The notes under the pieces: model-generated
Database searches by the model: none
Told to the model about the DNA's origin: nothing
Seen by the model: only the letters and a program-made list of their open reading frames with translations
Shown here: one piece after another, positions 22,101-30,488 of the stretch
Layout of the letters: every line of letters begins with the position of its first letter
How positions within the stretch are numbered: the stretch's first letter is position 1
Made by a program: the position numbers and the translations under genes
Assembly (NCBI GenBank): GCA_905147135.1
Contig: LR990048.1
Coordinates: forward strand, 4,200,563-4,264,562
Direction of reading: 5' to 3'
Source: Blastobasis lacticolella
Lineage: Eukaryota > Arthropoda > Insecta > Lepidoptera > Blastobasidae
DNA length: 64,000 bases

Positions 22101-23713
22101 TTTTAAAACACGTCCGCTATCTTCAATTCTGAGTTTCCAGTCCAAAATCGGGAGTGCCGTCATCAAAATTCGTGTTCAACAGGTGCTAATTAGTAAAAAA
22201 CACGGTTGGCCAAATGTTACCCAAAATGCCGTAAGAATTGTAAGCTGTCGAATTGTCTCAAGAACTAAAATTGACGTGAAATCATTGATTTCAGCATTTT
22301 TAAAGATACAACAGTCTGATCTAAGGTATTTAAAACAAAAATGAGTAAAATCGGACGCTCGGTTCAGTCGCTATGCTTAAAAGTCGAAAAATCGAATACG
22401 GCGGCGGTTTTTTTAAATGACTTACGGATTTTCCCCAGAAAAATCTTTTTTGGGACACTATTCTCTACATTTCCACCAATTTTCAGCTTGTTCAATGGTC
22501 AATGTCCAATTTAGATAACTTCGTAGGTAGACAGATACTACCTACAGTATTTTGATTTAATCTACTTAATTACTTACTTACTCTCTATATAGGAGTCATT
22601 ATGCCGACAAGAGTCTTAGGCTGCTTACTAATCAACAATAACAAACATCCACATAAGCATATTAAATAGGTAACTTCTTAGGATAGATAGGACTAATGAC
22701 ATAAATAAGATTATGTAAAAGTTTCCCTACCTATCTACTAGTTGGTAAAAGATTAGGTAGGTACCTTCCAAGACAGTGCGATTTCATTCATTGGGAACGT
22801 GGACAATTTATCGTCTAACTAACTAGGCACTTACCGGCGGCGCTTAGATGGCTATTTGGCTAAGTAGGGACTAGGGTTGATGAGGAATCCTCTTCCTCAT
22901 CCTCATAGTGCGGGAGTCCCTCATATTTTGAAAACCCTCATCGGCATCCTGATGATGAAGCCGGAAGGGATCATAAGAACTCCTAAACAACGTTATGATA
23001 AACCAATCGAGTTTGGGCTCGTTTGATTAGTCTTTACAGGTACCTACTCTTGTACTGATTGTACCTAGAGTAACTTTGTTACCGGTTAGTATTATTTATT
23101 CAGAAACAAACGGTTACATTGAGGTTGATTACATTTACCAAACTGTCTACATTTAGTATTATTTTATTATTTAGTATTTGCCTAATTTATTTGTATAAAA
23201 TAAATAAAACACACATCCTCATCCGCATCCTCTTCCTCAAATCCATAATTTATAAATCCTCATCCTCATCCGCATCCTCTGCATTTATGTCTCATACTTT
23301 CTTATCCGCATCCTCATCCTTATAACCACTTCCTCATCAACCCTAGTAAGAACATAGACATCAAGGTTGTCTCACATCTGTTATCTGCAAGCCAGCGTCC
23401 CCGCTCTTGAACTTTGGAATCGCCGGCGAGCCCCATGACAAAACTGCGCCCGTGAACAGGAATCCTAAAGACGCTGTAATGCACCGGTAATAGGTGTTAA
23501 AACAGCACAAATAGATGCCAATTAAGAAAAACTAGGAAAAATATTAATTACGTACCAAATAGGTACCTAACTCAAGACTATTTTAACATTACATGTAGTA
23601 ATATTATAGCTAAATATAACAATCCATGTAAAGACTGCAAGCAATACGACGCTAGCTATGTGACACTCACCACAAATTCCCGCCAGATATTGAATACGCC
23701 TACTGCGAGCCAT
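10114..23713 (-). CDS. Facilitated trehalose/sugar transporter Tret1-like, copy B (complete, 8 coding exons)
   Basis: Twelve-helix sugar permease of the SLC2/Tret1-like group at the plasma membrane. Exons on the minus strand: 23713-23671, 23473-23376, 18879-18745, 16816-16733, 15779-15501, 13887-13767, 12638-12507, 10649-10114; all borders are AG/GT and phases join to 1428 nt, 475 residues, a normal family length. Signatures: ERLGRRRTL after helix 2, PESPYYH before the central loop, FGRRIL in the second half, and PETKGKTLEEV at residue 438 at the C-terminus. A 5-kb intron 2 and other introns hold many transposon copies. Start chosen because MARSR is conserved with copy A and followed by a matching GTGAGT donor. 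Substrate (trehalose or other sugar) is inferred from family resemblance. Confidence 0.93.
10764..11034 (+). repeat. SINE-1, best-preserved copy
   Basis: tRNA-derived SINE: A-box-like TGGTTCAGTGGTAAACATGC, B-box GGTTCGATTCC, a conserved core AAATTGAAATGATGAATTTT, 'TAGCACCCATAACACAAGC', and a (TTTA)n tail. It lies in the last intron of transporter copy B. Other copies in the window: 2.8, 5.8, 11.4 and 42.2 kb. Confidence 0.93.
11385..11642 (-). repeat. SINE-1, minus-strand copy
   Basis: Reverse complement of the family just described, from the (TTTA)n tail at 11385 to the head at 11642 ('GACGACCTTAGTGGTTCAAT'). Together with the plus copy 350 bp away it forms an inverted pair inside one intron. 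Confidence 0.92.
11643..12506. other. Intron 7 remainder of transporter copy B
   Basis: No gene. A short GATGATGATAATGATGAT run at 11865-11882, after a stretch resembling an RTE tail, may mark another small LINE 3' end; the rest is unassigned. Confidence 0.4.
13160..13322 (+). repeat. SINE-2 family, 3' tail
   Basis: Matches the SINE-2 end: 'GGTCAGGATCCCTTGTTAAC', 'GGCCAGATGGCAGTTGCTCC', 'GGCGGACCCCGGGTCTCGCG' and an AT-rich TTATGATTATTA terminus. Diverged copy. Confidence 0.8.
13396..13607. mobile_element. hAT-type MITE with perfect 8-bp target duplication
   Basis: Ends are CAGGGTTGCCAGAT and its exact inverse ATCTGGCAACCCTG. The flanking GTCCCGCG occurs on both sides (13388-13395 and 13608-13615), a perfect 8-bp target-site duplication. 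CAGGG termini with 8-bp duplication are the hallmark of the hAT superfamily. Length 212 bp, no coding capacity; inner sequence is built of GGGGAAA and CATACAAA(T/G)GTATC repeats. Confidence 0.93.
14466..14585 (+). repeat. Poly-A LINE 3'-tail fragment
   Basis: 'AGCAACGTGTTATAGAGGTG' then 'GGCAATGCATTGGCGATAC' and 'CTATAGG'-like block (TTATAGGCAGTGGTGACCAC), ending in AAAAAA. Same family as 9.4 and 58 kb. Confidence 0.75.
14764..15183. mobile_element. TIR element 'TIR-420', copy 1
   Basis: Starts ATGAGGAGTTTTCCAGTAGG and ends CCTATTGGAAAACTGCTCAT, imperfect inverted repeats of about 22-26 bp. Non-coding, about 420 bp. Full copies at 14764 and 32927 and a disrupted copy at 44626; the copies match over their whole length. 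No clear target duplication was found. Confidence 0.85.
15184..15500. other. Intron 5 end, no supported feature
   Basis: AT-rich intronic sequence between the TIR element and exon 5 of transporter copy B. Confidence 0.4.
16030..16262 (-). repeat. SINE-2, minus-strand copy
   Basis: Read on the minus strand: tRNA-like head with GGGTTCGAATCCCACTGCGG, then 'CATCGTGATGAAACCTGCA', 'CATTCAGGCGACTGAATGTG' and the CCATGATCC/GGAGGTCAGATGGC blocks. In intron 4 of transporter copy B. Confidence 0.85.
16431..16695. mobile_element. TA-target MITE 'GAGCTYGTCTAA', copy 1
   Basis: Termini GAGCTTGTCTAAGCTGAAAT and inverse ATTTCAGCTTAGACGAGCTC, with 'GACGCGCCCCACTA' continuing the inverted repeat. Flanked by TA on both sides in all four copies, so TA is the likely target duplication, as for Tc1/mariner-type elements. 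Other copies: 24318, 43457, 45496. This copy ends 38 bp from coding exon 4. Confidence 0.88.
17228..17348 (+). repeat. Dispersed repeat related to the start of the 46-kb RTE region
   Basis: 'GACGGACGAGGCTTTTGGGA' + 'ACCGGCTTCTCC' and a 'GCCAATAAATTAAGG' end resemble 46160-46258 ('GACGAGGCTCTGGTGGACCG'). A second related piece is at 18040. Possibly 5' fragments of an RTE-like LINE. Confidence 0.45.
17577..17802. mobile_element. MITE with long imperfect TIRs
   Basis: The left end 'CTTGATACCAAGGGATATGC' + 'ATGTGCTAGTGA' is matched in inverse by the right end 'GAGCACATGCATAGGTTCCC' + 'TTTGGTATTAAGAAC'. Arms of about 35-40 bp, interior non-coding. Target duplication not identified. Confidence 0.65.
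18040..18165 (+). repeat. Dispersed repeat fragment (same family as 17228 and 46135)
   Basis: 'GGCGAATCGGCTTTTCCCCA', 'GATGACTGGTGGCAGATGCC' and 'GCACATAAGACAAAAGCCAA' align with 46185-46250 ('CGGCTTTTCCTTAACGGATC', 'GCCGCACATAAAAAGCCAAA'). Confidence 0.5.
18470..18633. repeat. Near-perfect 71-bp-arm palindrome (foldback element)
   Basis: Left arm 18470-18540 and right arm 18563-18633 are reverse complements with very few mismatches and one small indel, around a 22-nt spacer. The arms include TGATTTCAATGATTGAAAT, itself nearly palindromic, and TTTTGCGATTATGTAT. It lies in intron 3 of transporter copy B, about 110 bp from exon 3. Confidence 0.95.
19316..19560 (-). repeat. LINE 3' end with (GAAAT)n tail
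   Basis: Six tandem copies of GAAAT at 19336-19366 adjoin 'ACATTTATTGTCTCAGGACA', a layout typical of insect LINE 3' ends seen in reverse orientation; the rest of the fragment has no intact frame. Confidence 0.5.
19561..20687. other. Intron 2 of transporter copy B, no supported feature
   Basis: AT-rich unique sequence; small open frames carry no recognisable domain. Confidence 0.45.
20688..20848 (+). repeat. LINE 3' end (GRPPTRW family)
   Basis: 'AAGACGTAGCGTGGGTAGGC', 'AACCTGGTAAAGATCGCAGG' and 'GCCCAGCAGTGGGCGTC', then TGATATGATGATATG. Same C-terminal coding block as 8632-9010. Confidence 0.85.
20849..21731. other. Intron 2 of transporter copy B, no supported feature
   Basis: AT-rich unique sequence with short unremarkable open frames. 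Confidence 0.4.
21740..21996. mobile_element. Short GC-ended MITE with perfect 8-bp duplication GGTGTTAC
   Basis: GGTGTTAC flanks both ends (21732-21739 and 21997-22004). The ends begin GAG on both strands and then share TTTCGGCCCGGTCTGATTTT versus TTTCCGCCCGGCCTGGTTTT, offset by about 8 bp; GGCCCGCGGGCC is a strong inner palindrome. The 8-bp duplication suggests hAT or another 8-bp-target group. Non-coding, 257 bp. Confidence 0.8.
22005..22863. other. Intron 2 of transporter copy B, no supported feature
   Basis: No repeat or coding signal that I can name. Confidence 0.4.
22872..23345. mobile_element. hAT-like MITE with internal CATCCTCATCCG tandem motifs
   Basis: Ends TAGGGTTGATGAGGAA and inverse TTCCTCATCAACCCTA. 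Flanks GTAGGGAC (22864-22871) and GTAAGAAC (23346-23353) fit a decayed 8-bp duplication. Both subterminal regions are rich in TCCTCATCC/CATCCGCATCC repeats. It ends only 31 bp from coding exon 2 of transporter copy B. Confidence 0.8.
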
Positions 23714-24010
23714 TGTGACGTCACACAACACGCCACTTTATTTCGTCGTCGCCCGCCAATTTCGTATCGTTATGAAGTTGTAGGCGAATAATGAGACACG
23801 CCGCGCCGCGCCATGAACTTCGTGAAAGAAATAATTATATTCTGTGGCTCGATGATACGTCTATTCCAAAGCGCGCGCACGCACAGTATCAAGTGTCTTA
23901 CTAATTTCTAAATGGATTTATACGCCAACGACATCGCGCTATCAATAGCCGGCGATGTTACATTCCCGTCATAATAAAGATAGGTAAACTCAATGAAAAG
24001 TGAGCGTATG
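23714..24010 (-). promoter_or_regulatory. 5' flank/promoter-proximal region of transporter copy B
   Basis: Shares blocks with the copy A flank, including GACATCGCGCTATCAATAGC and AAGATAGGTAAACTCAATGA. A perfect CRE-type palindrome TGACGTCA lies at 23716-23723, two bases upstream of the start codon; in copy A it has become TAACGTCG. Whether it acts as a binding site is unknown. Confidence 0.5.
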
Positions 24011-24317
24011 TAATTGTAATACAAACCAAATTATCATACTCAGTACACAAAGTGCCTCTGTAGTGTGTCTATCCCCTTTGGTGTCTCCGGCCTTGTGTTA
24101 TCAGACTTTTCTATTTTACCTGATATTGCCTATCACTATTAATACCTTACACTGTTAATCAAACTGTTTATTCATTACATATCAGTCACACTAAATAAAA
24201 GTCGAATATTTATAGTTAATCATTGTTTATTCATGCATGTTGAATGATAAATTACACAGTAGTGTAAAAGCAACAATATCATGAGGTATGACAACTCATT
24301 GAACACAATATGTGGTA

Positions 24318-24583
24318 GAGCTTGTCTAAGCTGAAATGACGCGTCCCACTATCGCATTAACGCACACAAGCAAATTTAAAATATGGACGCAATATACATA
24401 TATACAATGCCATTGTAATTGGTCATTGAGTTGCCGTGAGACTCAAACGTAGGAGCACGCGTCGTTCGATTGGAGCAGTCGACGCTCCCACACAGATGAA
24501 GTGTCGTTATTAATATTTGCACTTACACATCGAAATCAACTAATTAAGTAGTGGGGGGCGCGTCATTTCGCTTAGACAAGCTC
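24318..24583. mobile_element. TA-target MITE 'GAGCTYGTCTAA', copy 2
   Basis: Termini GAGCTTGTCTAAGCTGAAAT and inverse ATTTCGCTTAGACAAGCTC, flanked by TA. Aligns with the reverse complement of copy 1 over its length ('GTCGTTCGATTGGAGCAGTC'). Confidence 0.88.
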
Positions 24584-25099
24584 TACACTAAACTGAACTT
24601 GTGTAAAGGTTTTTGTAGTAGGTACATTGATTTATAAGCATTGCATATTTATCATAATTCAAATGACATGAAGGCCTTTCACATATTTGTTACCTATAAT
24701 CTGTCCAGACTGACTTATCTTATTTGGTTAAGGAAATTGTGTATTTAAATGGATTATGTGCAGCAGTATTCGTTAAAATTCACATTCTGTGTTTCTTGTA
24801 TAATTCTCGACATCTATACACAATATACGTAGCATGATTAATACGGCAAGTCATGATTTTGGGCATTGTTTGTTCACCAAATATGACAAGTCCGATTAAA
24901 CAGATCATACAGGCGGAGACTTGTAATTGGCTTCCTGTTAACATAATAATGTCTTTTGAAAACAAATAAAATAAAATAAATCAAATTACAGAAGTTAACT
25001 TTTGGATCTTCAAGATCAGACATCATTTGGATTCAGTGATACAGCTTTTATTCATAGCTTGATGTTGACATGAAGACAGCTTACGGCTGATTCCATAGA

Positions 25100-25158
25100 T
25101 GTTCAAGCATTGTGGTTTTAGTATAGTGACACTGAATGCTTCATACAATGCTTGAACA
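25100..25158. repeat. Hairpin with perfect 14-bp arms, 3' of the Gemin6-like gene
   Basis: TGTTCAAGCATTGT (25100-25113) and ACAATGCTTGAACA (25145-25158), 31-nt loop. About 180-240 nt beyond the Gemin6-like stop codon, so it may be in the 3' UTR. Confidence 0.8.
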
Positions 25159-25340
25159 AGCTCCAGGTGTAGCCTATCAACATATTGCACAGAAAACTTG
25201 GTTCAGTGTTCTGCTGGTGACTCATGTACTGCTTCTGTGTTGTTAATAAAATTACATAAAAACATGACTTTTTATTTGTCATTTTGGTATTATGCTCCAT
25301 TTTCACCTCGATTCATAATAATATTGCCAACATAAATTGT

Positions 25341-26360
25341 TTACGGACTCACAAAATCTGATGGCATTTTCTCCATTATTTGCTTTATTTTTAAAGTAAT
25401 TACAGGATTTTCTGCATAAATATTTGAACTATTATATGGTGGTAATACATGCACCGTTTGTACTACTATATTGTCACCAGATTCAACTACTGGCAGTAGA
25501 TTAAACTTGAACCATGCTATTAATTTTGATTTTCTTTGCTCCATTTCTTGAGTTGTGATCTCATGACTAATATCTTTCTGCCTCTTTGGAGGTTTAAGAT
25601 CACCTGCTGGTATTCTATGCAGACTCACCACATTAAGACCAGGTAAAAGCATAGTCTTAAATTTGTCACCATTAGGCACCAACAATAGAATACTGTAAAA
25701 GATAAGTTGATAATCAGCCTTACCATAAAGATAAACCAAATCAAAGTGGGGCTTGCTATGTTAATATATTGCAGTATTTCAAACAATTTGAGCATCCGCT
25801 GTAGTTAATTTTAGGGTAGGATGCCTTCAAGTTCTTATTACTGCAGAATGTAATGCTTGAATGTATAAAATGCCCCCGTGAAGGGGTATAAGTTCATAAA
25901 AGACTAGCTAGACGAAATGTTGTACCAACAAAGTCCATCAATTTGTAATTTTGGGTCAAGTTGTTTCAAAAGCACAGCATAGTAAATTTGCTAAATTTTG
26001 ACATAGATTGCCATAAGAAACCTACCATAATGCGGGCAAGAGGCAAAATAAATTAACAACTGATAGACAAGTGAATTTCGGGTTGGAGTGTAGCAAAGGG
26101 GGTGCTAAGAAAAAAAGACTTGTAAAATTTCTTTGGTATCCTCTAACCGAATTGCGAACGTAAACATTGGTTCTAGCTTACCTCTTTGTTACAGGGTCAA
26201 TTGAGTGCACAAAACCACAGTAAGATGCATTTTTTTCTACCTGAACCTTCATATATTTATCAATACAATCATAGAAACGAAGGCACAGAGGGATTTCTTT
26301 TTTTGCGCTGGAGTTGTTGCACTCCGGTAATTCAGTCGTAGATTGGCTTTCAGTATCCAT
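25341..26360 (-). CDS. Gemin6-like protein of the SMN complex (two coding exons)
   Basis: Predicted subunit of the SMN-Gemin complex, which loads Sm rings onto snRNAs in the cytoplasm; Gemin6 pairs with Gemin7 through an Sm-like fold. Exon 1 is 26360-26182, exon 2 is 25692-25341; the AG|GTAAGC donor and TTTTACAG acceptor join in phase to 176 residues (human Gemin6 is about 167). Residues 31-80 (KYMKVQVEKNASYCGFVHSI, DPVTKS, then ILLLVPNGDK) fit the two halves of the Sm1 motif region of Gemin6 ('Y...VRV...KNEYKGWV...DPVSANIVLV'). The C-terminal half (MEQRKSKLIAWFKFNLLPV) fits its helical tail. The intron falls between Sm-fold strands. Alternative: another Lsm-like protein, but the DPV(T/S) and WFK blocks favour Gemin6. 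Family call is by pattern recognition only. Confidence 0.75.
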
Positions 26361-26506
26361 ACTAATAAACGTATAAGTAGTTTTATTACAATAAGATAAT
26401 TAATTATTCTGAATTTAGCCAGATTTTACTATACCTCGAAAGATAACAAACAAAACAAAACTGAATTTCCCAAAATGACCCTGAAGTTGATTGATGAACA
26501 GTGTTG

Positions 26507-27308
26507 CCAACTAGGCTAACACGAAATGTGCTAAACTGCTGTTAAAAAAATGCGAAAAAATATGCAAATTTTTTAAATACTTAAAGTGTTTATATAATAT
26601 GCCGAAATGATGTAAAATTTTAAATATTATTATTATTATTATTTTAAAGTCTTGTTTTTATGTAATTATTATAAAATATATAGACTGATACATAAGATAA
26701 ACGATTAAACCAACGGAAAACTAGGCTTTATTTAACTTAAATTTTACATGACAATGAATGTATGTATCCTAACAACATAGGCACAGATACTAGAATACAC
26801 GTCACAGCCTAACTGTATATGTTAAAATAACTGCCTCCTAAGTACATATACTAAGGAGGCATATTGAGGTATAAAATAAAGTTTACAAACCAACTTTACA
26901 ACAAATTACAAAAAATATTTAACAAGAAATATTAATCTCGTCACCTCATAAGATCGCACTTTTTCCTACCTTCATTTATTTTAAATTTAGTAGGTAACGA
27001 TTTGATTAAAGTTATTCTTTCTCCCTCATTCCTACAGAGAAGAGAGAGAGAAGTAATTTTGTTTGTCTACCTATGGTATCCACCTGCCAAAACGATTTTT
27101 TTAATGGGGTATCCCCTAGAAGTCGCAAAACATAAAACACTATTTGTTTCATATTTATCTTAAACTAAAGTCGTCGTTCGTTTCATGTTTTTTTTTTAAA
27201 TTTCTCATTCAAGTTAATATGCTAAAAATTTGCAATATGCAAATGACAAAACAATATGCTAAATAGGAAGAAAATCTGCGAAATTTAGCATATAAAATGC
27301 AAAATTGG
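26507..27308. mobile_element. AT-rich element flanked by perfect 8-bp CAGTGTTG
   Basis: CAGTGTTG is found at 26499-26506 and 27309-27316. Between them lie 802 bp with only CCAA(C/T)T / (A)ATTGG at the ends, but both subterminal regions share GTGCTAAA/ATGCTAAA and GCGAAA motifs in inverse. It could be an 8-bp-target DNA element, or two adjacent hAT termini, since CAGTGTTGCCAA is itself hAT-like. Confidence 0.45.
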
Positions 27309-27341
27309 CAGTGTTGCCAAGTCCATGAATGAATTAGCCAA

Positions 27342-28000
27342 CAGTGTTGCCAACTTTATTTTAACGAATCCACTAATATGATAGTGGTATCGTAAACCAC
27401 CAGAAACCACTATGAATTTGATGATCCCTCAAACCACCAGGGGGCTTACAGACCCCAGACAGCGTTATACGTGTCACATAAGCCGTAAGCGAGTCTTGTT
27501 CTAAGCAGGGCAGTTCTGTTTAGGTTCTGCTATAAAAGTTCATGGTAAGCCCTCAGGAAAACCACTAATATACCAGATAATACGGAAATATGATAACAAA
27601 ATAAAACAACCATATTTTATTTTATATTATAACATCATACTTTGTTTTTGTTTAGTAGGTAGGCACTAAAAAGTTAAATCTTAAAGGACAATCTTTGGAA
27701 CAATCGGCTTCTTCTTTGATTTCTGTTTTTGCAGAATAAATTTTATTGGCTAAAATCTAAATTATTCAAGAAATTCGCAATCAACCACCATAGTTCTGAG
27801 TATTGCCTGCATATAAAAAAATATACACTTGTAATGTAAATGTGTAAATCATGCTAGTGGTTGAATTTTGTACCATACCACTAATTGAGGCATCAAAAGC
27901 CACTAGGAAATCCACTAACCACTAATACCAAAATTCGTCTGCTAAAAGGTAAGTCTAAACCACCAGATCTAGTGAAAATTCCACTGAGTTTGCAACACTG
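27342..28000. mobile_element. hAT-like MITE with CAGTGTTGC termini
   Basis: Starts CAGTGTTGCCAACT and ends AGTTTGCAACACTG (one mismatch). Interior is rich in CCACTA/ACCACCAG motifs on both halves. Flanks TTAGCCAA and GCGAGCAA match only at the last three bases, so any duplication has decayed. No transposase frame. Confidence 0.65.
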
Positions 28001-28070
28001 GCGAGCAAACGTCATAACGTGTATTCATGTTTCACCGTAGAGGGAGTATACCATAGAGATGACAAGCTAA

Positions 28071-28737
28071 AGGATACGGTCTATAGCGAAAACTACACAC
28101 ACGATATATATCGTGATTCACGCAGGATCACGATATTTATCGAGTGTGTAGCCTAGAGTATCACGAATCGTGATACGGATCACAGGATTTCCGAAAATCC
28201 AGAAATCTACGATCCGTATCAAATATCGTGCGATATATATCGAGCGTCTAGTATCTAGTCGATATTTATCACGACATTTCTGTCAAACTGACAGATAAAT
28301 AACGTAATTTCAAATTTATTTTCATTGTTTGTATTTATTTTCAAGCTGCTGTGGCCACTATGGACCTGGACAGTTACTATAAAAGTATAAAAAGTCAACA
28401 AGATCCTCATCCTCATAATTTTTCTCATTTTTTTCTCTTCACGCGTCTTTTTAATCATAATGCTAATACTATAGCAACGCTAGCTTTATCAGTCATTTTG
28501 GTAAAATTACTTAAAAATCGTAAATTTACACCAGCGACGCGTCAAAAATGCTTTTTTTTAGGCTAGGCATTGGCAACTTAGTCTATTCAGCCATTAAAAT
28601 GAATGAAAGAATGCATAGACTAATGAAAATATCGACGATTCTTATCGTGTGTGTAGGGTCGACTTGCGATCCAAAATATTACTCGATATGGATCACGATA
28701 CGTATCACGATAAATATCGTGTGTGTAGTATCCGCCT
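28071..28737. mobile_element. TIR element with ACACACGATATTTATCGTG palindromes, long copy
   Basis: Both ends carry 'CTACACACACGATAT(A/T)TATC' in opposite orientation and 'GGATAC' outside it. Several internal copies of CGATATTTATCG and ATCACGATA follow. A shorter relative lies at 39875-40030. The 71-codon frame inside (28351) has no recognised domain. Confidence 0.7.
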
Positions 28738-28839
28738 ATCGGTTCATAGAAAGTGTTCACTAAGATGAAATGACTAAAGAATGAAAAACGGAAGTATGTA
28801 AAATACGGAACTCGTATCAGTTGAAAAAAGAAATCTTAA

Positions 28840-29242
28840 GCGCGCTCCACATGTTCGCCGAAACTTCCGGCGAAACTTTTGCCGGGACTTTGGTAGATCC
28901 TCTACATTCTCGCCTATTAGGGATGTGGTGGTGTCAAAAAGCGCGACATTTTATCGATTCATCGGTGTAATATCAGTAATCTACTGTAAACAGGGTCACA
29001 GAGGTGATGTCAGCTGCTCTACTGTAATTACTTGATCTACTAATATCCTGGATCATGGTCAAGTGTGCTCCGAACCTGTTACGGGAAAAAGCGCTCGGAA
29101 TACTAATATAAAATCGATCGAATCGAGACGACAACAAACTACTTAGTCTATGAAATAGGCGAGACATGCCAAATATGAGACATGACGAATACTACCTCTA
29201 CATTCTCGTGTTCCCGCGGAACTGTCCACATGTGGAGCGCGC
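28840..29242. mobile_element. TTAA-flanked MITE (piggyBac-type) that carries a SINE-2 fragment
   Basis: TTAA lies at both borders (28836-28839 and 29243-29246) and the 15-bp ends are GCGCGCTCCACATGT and its inverse. TTAA targets are the hallmark of piggyBac-group transposition. Interior 28990-29070 ('CTGTAATTACTTGATCTAC', 'CCTGGATCATGGTCAAG') is related to the SINE-2 tail. A second copy of the same element is broken up at 32472 and 37871. Confidence 0.85.
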
Positions 29243-30457
29243 TTAAGTCTAGCCAATTCTTCACAATTATTTTTTGAATACTAAATATTTTTAGCAAAAC
29301 TGCAACACTCACGCAACACTCATGCAACACTGAAACAAGCCGTAGAGTAAACGATGAAAGAAGATACTCCTTATACGCCCGGGGTAAGAAGTTTTTTTCG
29401 TCATAGCGAAGAGATATCAATAACGAAAGAAAAACTTCTTTCAAAAGAAGAGGGCATTATGTTCAATAATGCGTGTAATGCGTTTGCTTTGAGAAAACAC
29501 TGGTAATGCGGCGTGCCGCATGACATACCTTTTGATGTTACATAAAACAGCCGACGGATGTGCCCAAAATGAACTAGCACAAGAACTAGATTTCTTTAGA
29601 ATCATGGTATGTACAACACCTCGGTTTACCTCGCTTCGCCAACGGTATTAGGGGGCACACATAAAGAGTTTCCAACTCGTTGCGGTGCAAACGTTTGACT
29701 ACCCTCAAATACGAAATGTTCACCCATCCAGCTCCCTCGCATTACTAGCATTGCTTAACCTTGGTTTTTACTACATAATAAAAAACTTATCTGACACAAT
29801 GGCCAAAACTGGAATTAAGTCTCGTTATTTTGAAATGTCATGCCAATGCCAGCCACAGCGACGCTGTAACATGGTCTGACAAGTTAATGGCTCTGAAAGA
29901 AAACTCCTTTTAAGGGGCATAACGGCAAAAATGCGTACAATGCGTGACACACGCCTTTTGATACATAAAATGCCCGACGGATGTGGCCAAAAAGAAACTA
30001 AAATAATAACTAGAATTCCCCACCATCATAATACATTTTATTCTGGCTTATTAACTCGCTCACAGCCTATCATCGCCATAGAAATCACAACCACAGGGCA
30101 GAGGGCCTATCGGCTATCTCAGTGGACAACTGAATTTGACATAAAAAAATCTGACACTCTAATTTGGTAGATGCTATTGCCAGTTTTCAACGTAGATGAC
30201 GTGGTGTAGAATTATCTAGTGTCAAATACAGTTGTCAACTGAGTTAGCCAATAGCCCCGCAGGTCTTCCTAACGGAGTATGGAGTTTCATTCGTCATTAG
30301 TGGCAGCATAGCCTCCTTCATCTTTCTCCTCATTTTCCTCCTTCTTCTTCGTAAGATAAAGGAGGCTATGGTGGCAGTGTATGACAAAGACAATGACATG
30401 CCTGTCATTGTCAATGTCCAAACCTAGGATTTTTTTATCTGTCTATCTATGCAGTGC
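29243..30457. repeat. Direct-repeat region between MITEs
   Basis: Two diverged direct copies of one sequence, about 29450-29600 and 29915-30020, share 'GGGCAT', 'AATGCG', 'CCTTTTGAT', 'GACGGATGTG(C/G)CCAAAA' and 'GAACTA' in the same order. A short MITE lies between them. A 12-bp inverted pair CATAGCCTCCTT/AAGGAGGCTATG is at 30308/30359. No gene. Confidence 0.55.
29783..29885 (+). mobile_element. About 105-bp MITE, copy a
   Basis: Runs from AAACTTATCTGACACAATGG to ACATGGTCTGACAAGTT, with TTTTGAAATGTCATG and CAGCGACGCTGT inside. It matches the reverse complement of 30489-30593 along its length, and its ends are inverted repeats. Confidence 0.8.
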
Positions 30458-30479
30458 CCATGGACTTACAAGTCCATGG
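30458..30479. repeat. Palindrome, CCATGGACTT arms
   Basis: Perfect 10-bp arms around AC: CCATGGACTT-AC-AAGTCCATGG. Sits directly beside the second 105-bp MITE. Confidence 0.9.
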
Positions 30480-30488
30480 CAGTGCCAC

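Noticed and set aside
28351..28566. 71-codon frame inside the CGATATTTATCG element
   Set aside because: No known transposase or DNA-binding motif; too short to call.
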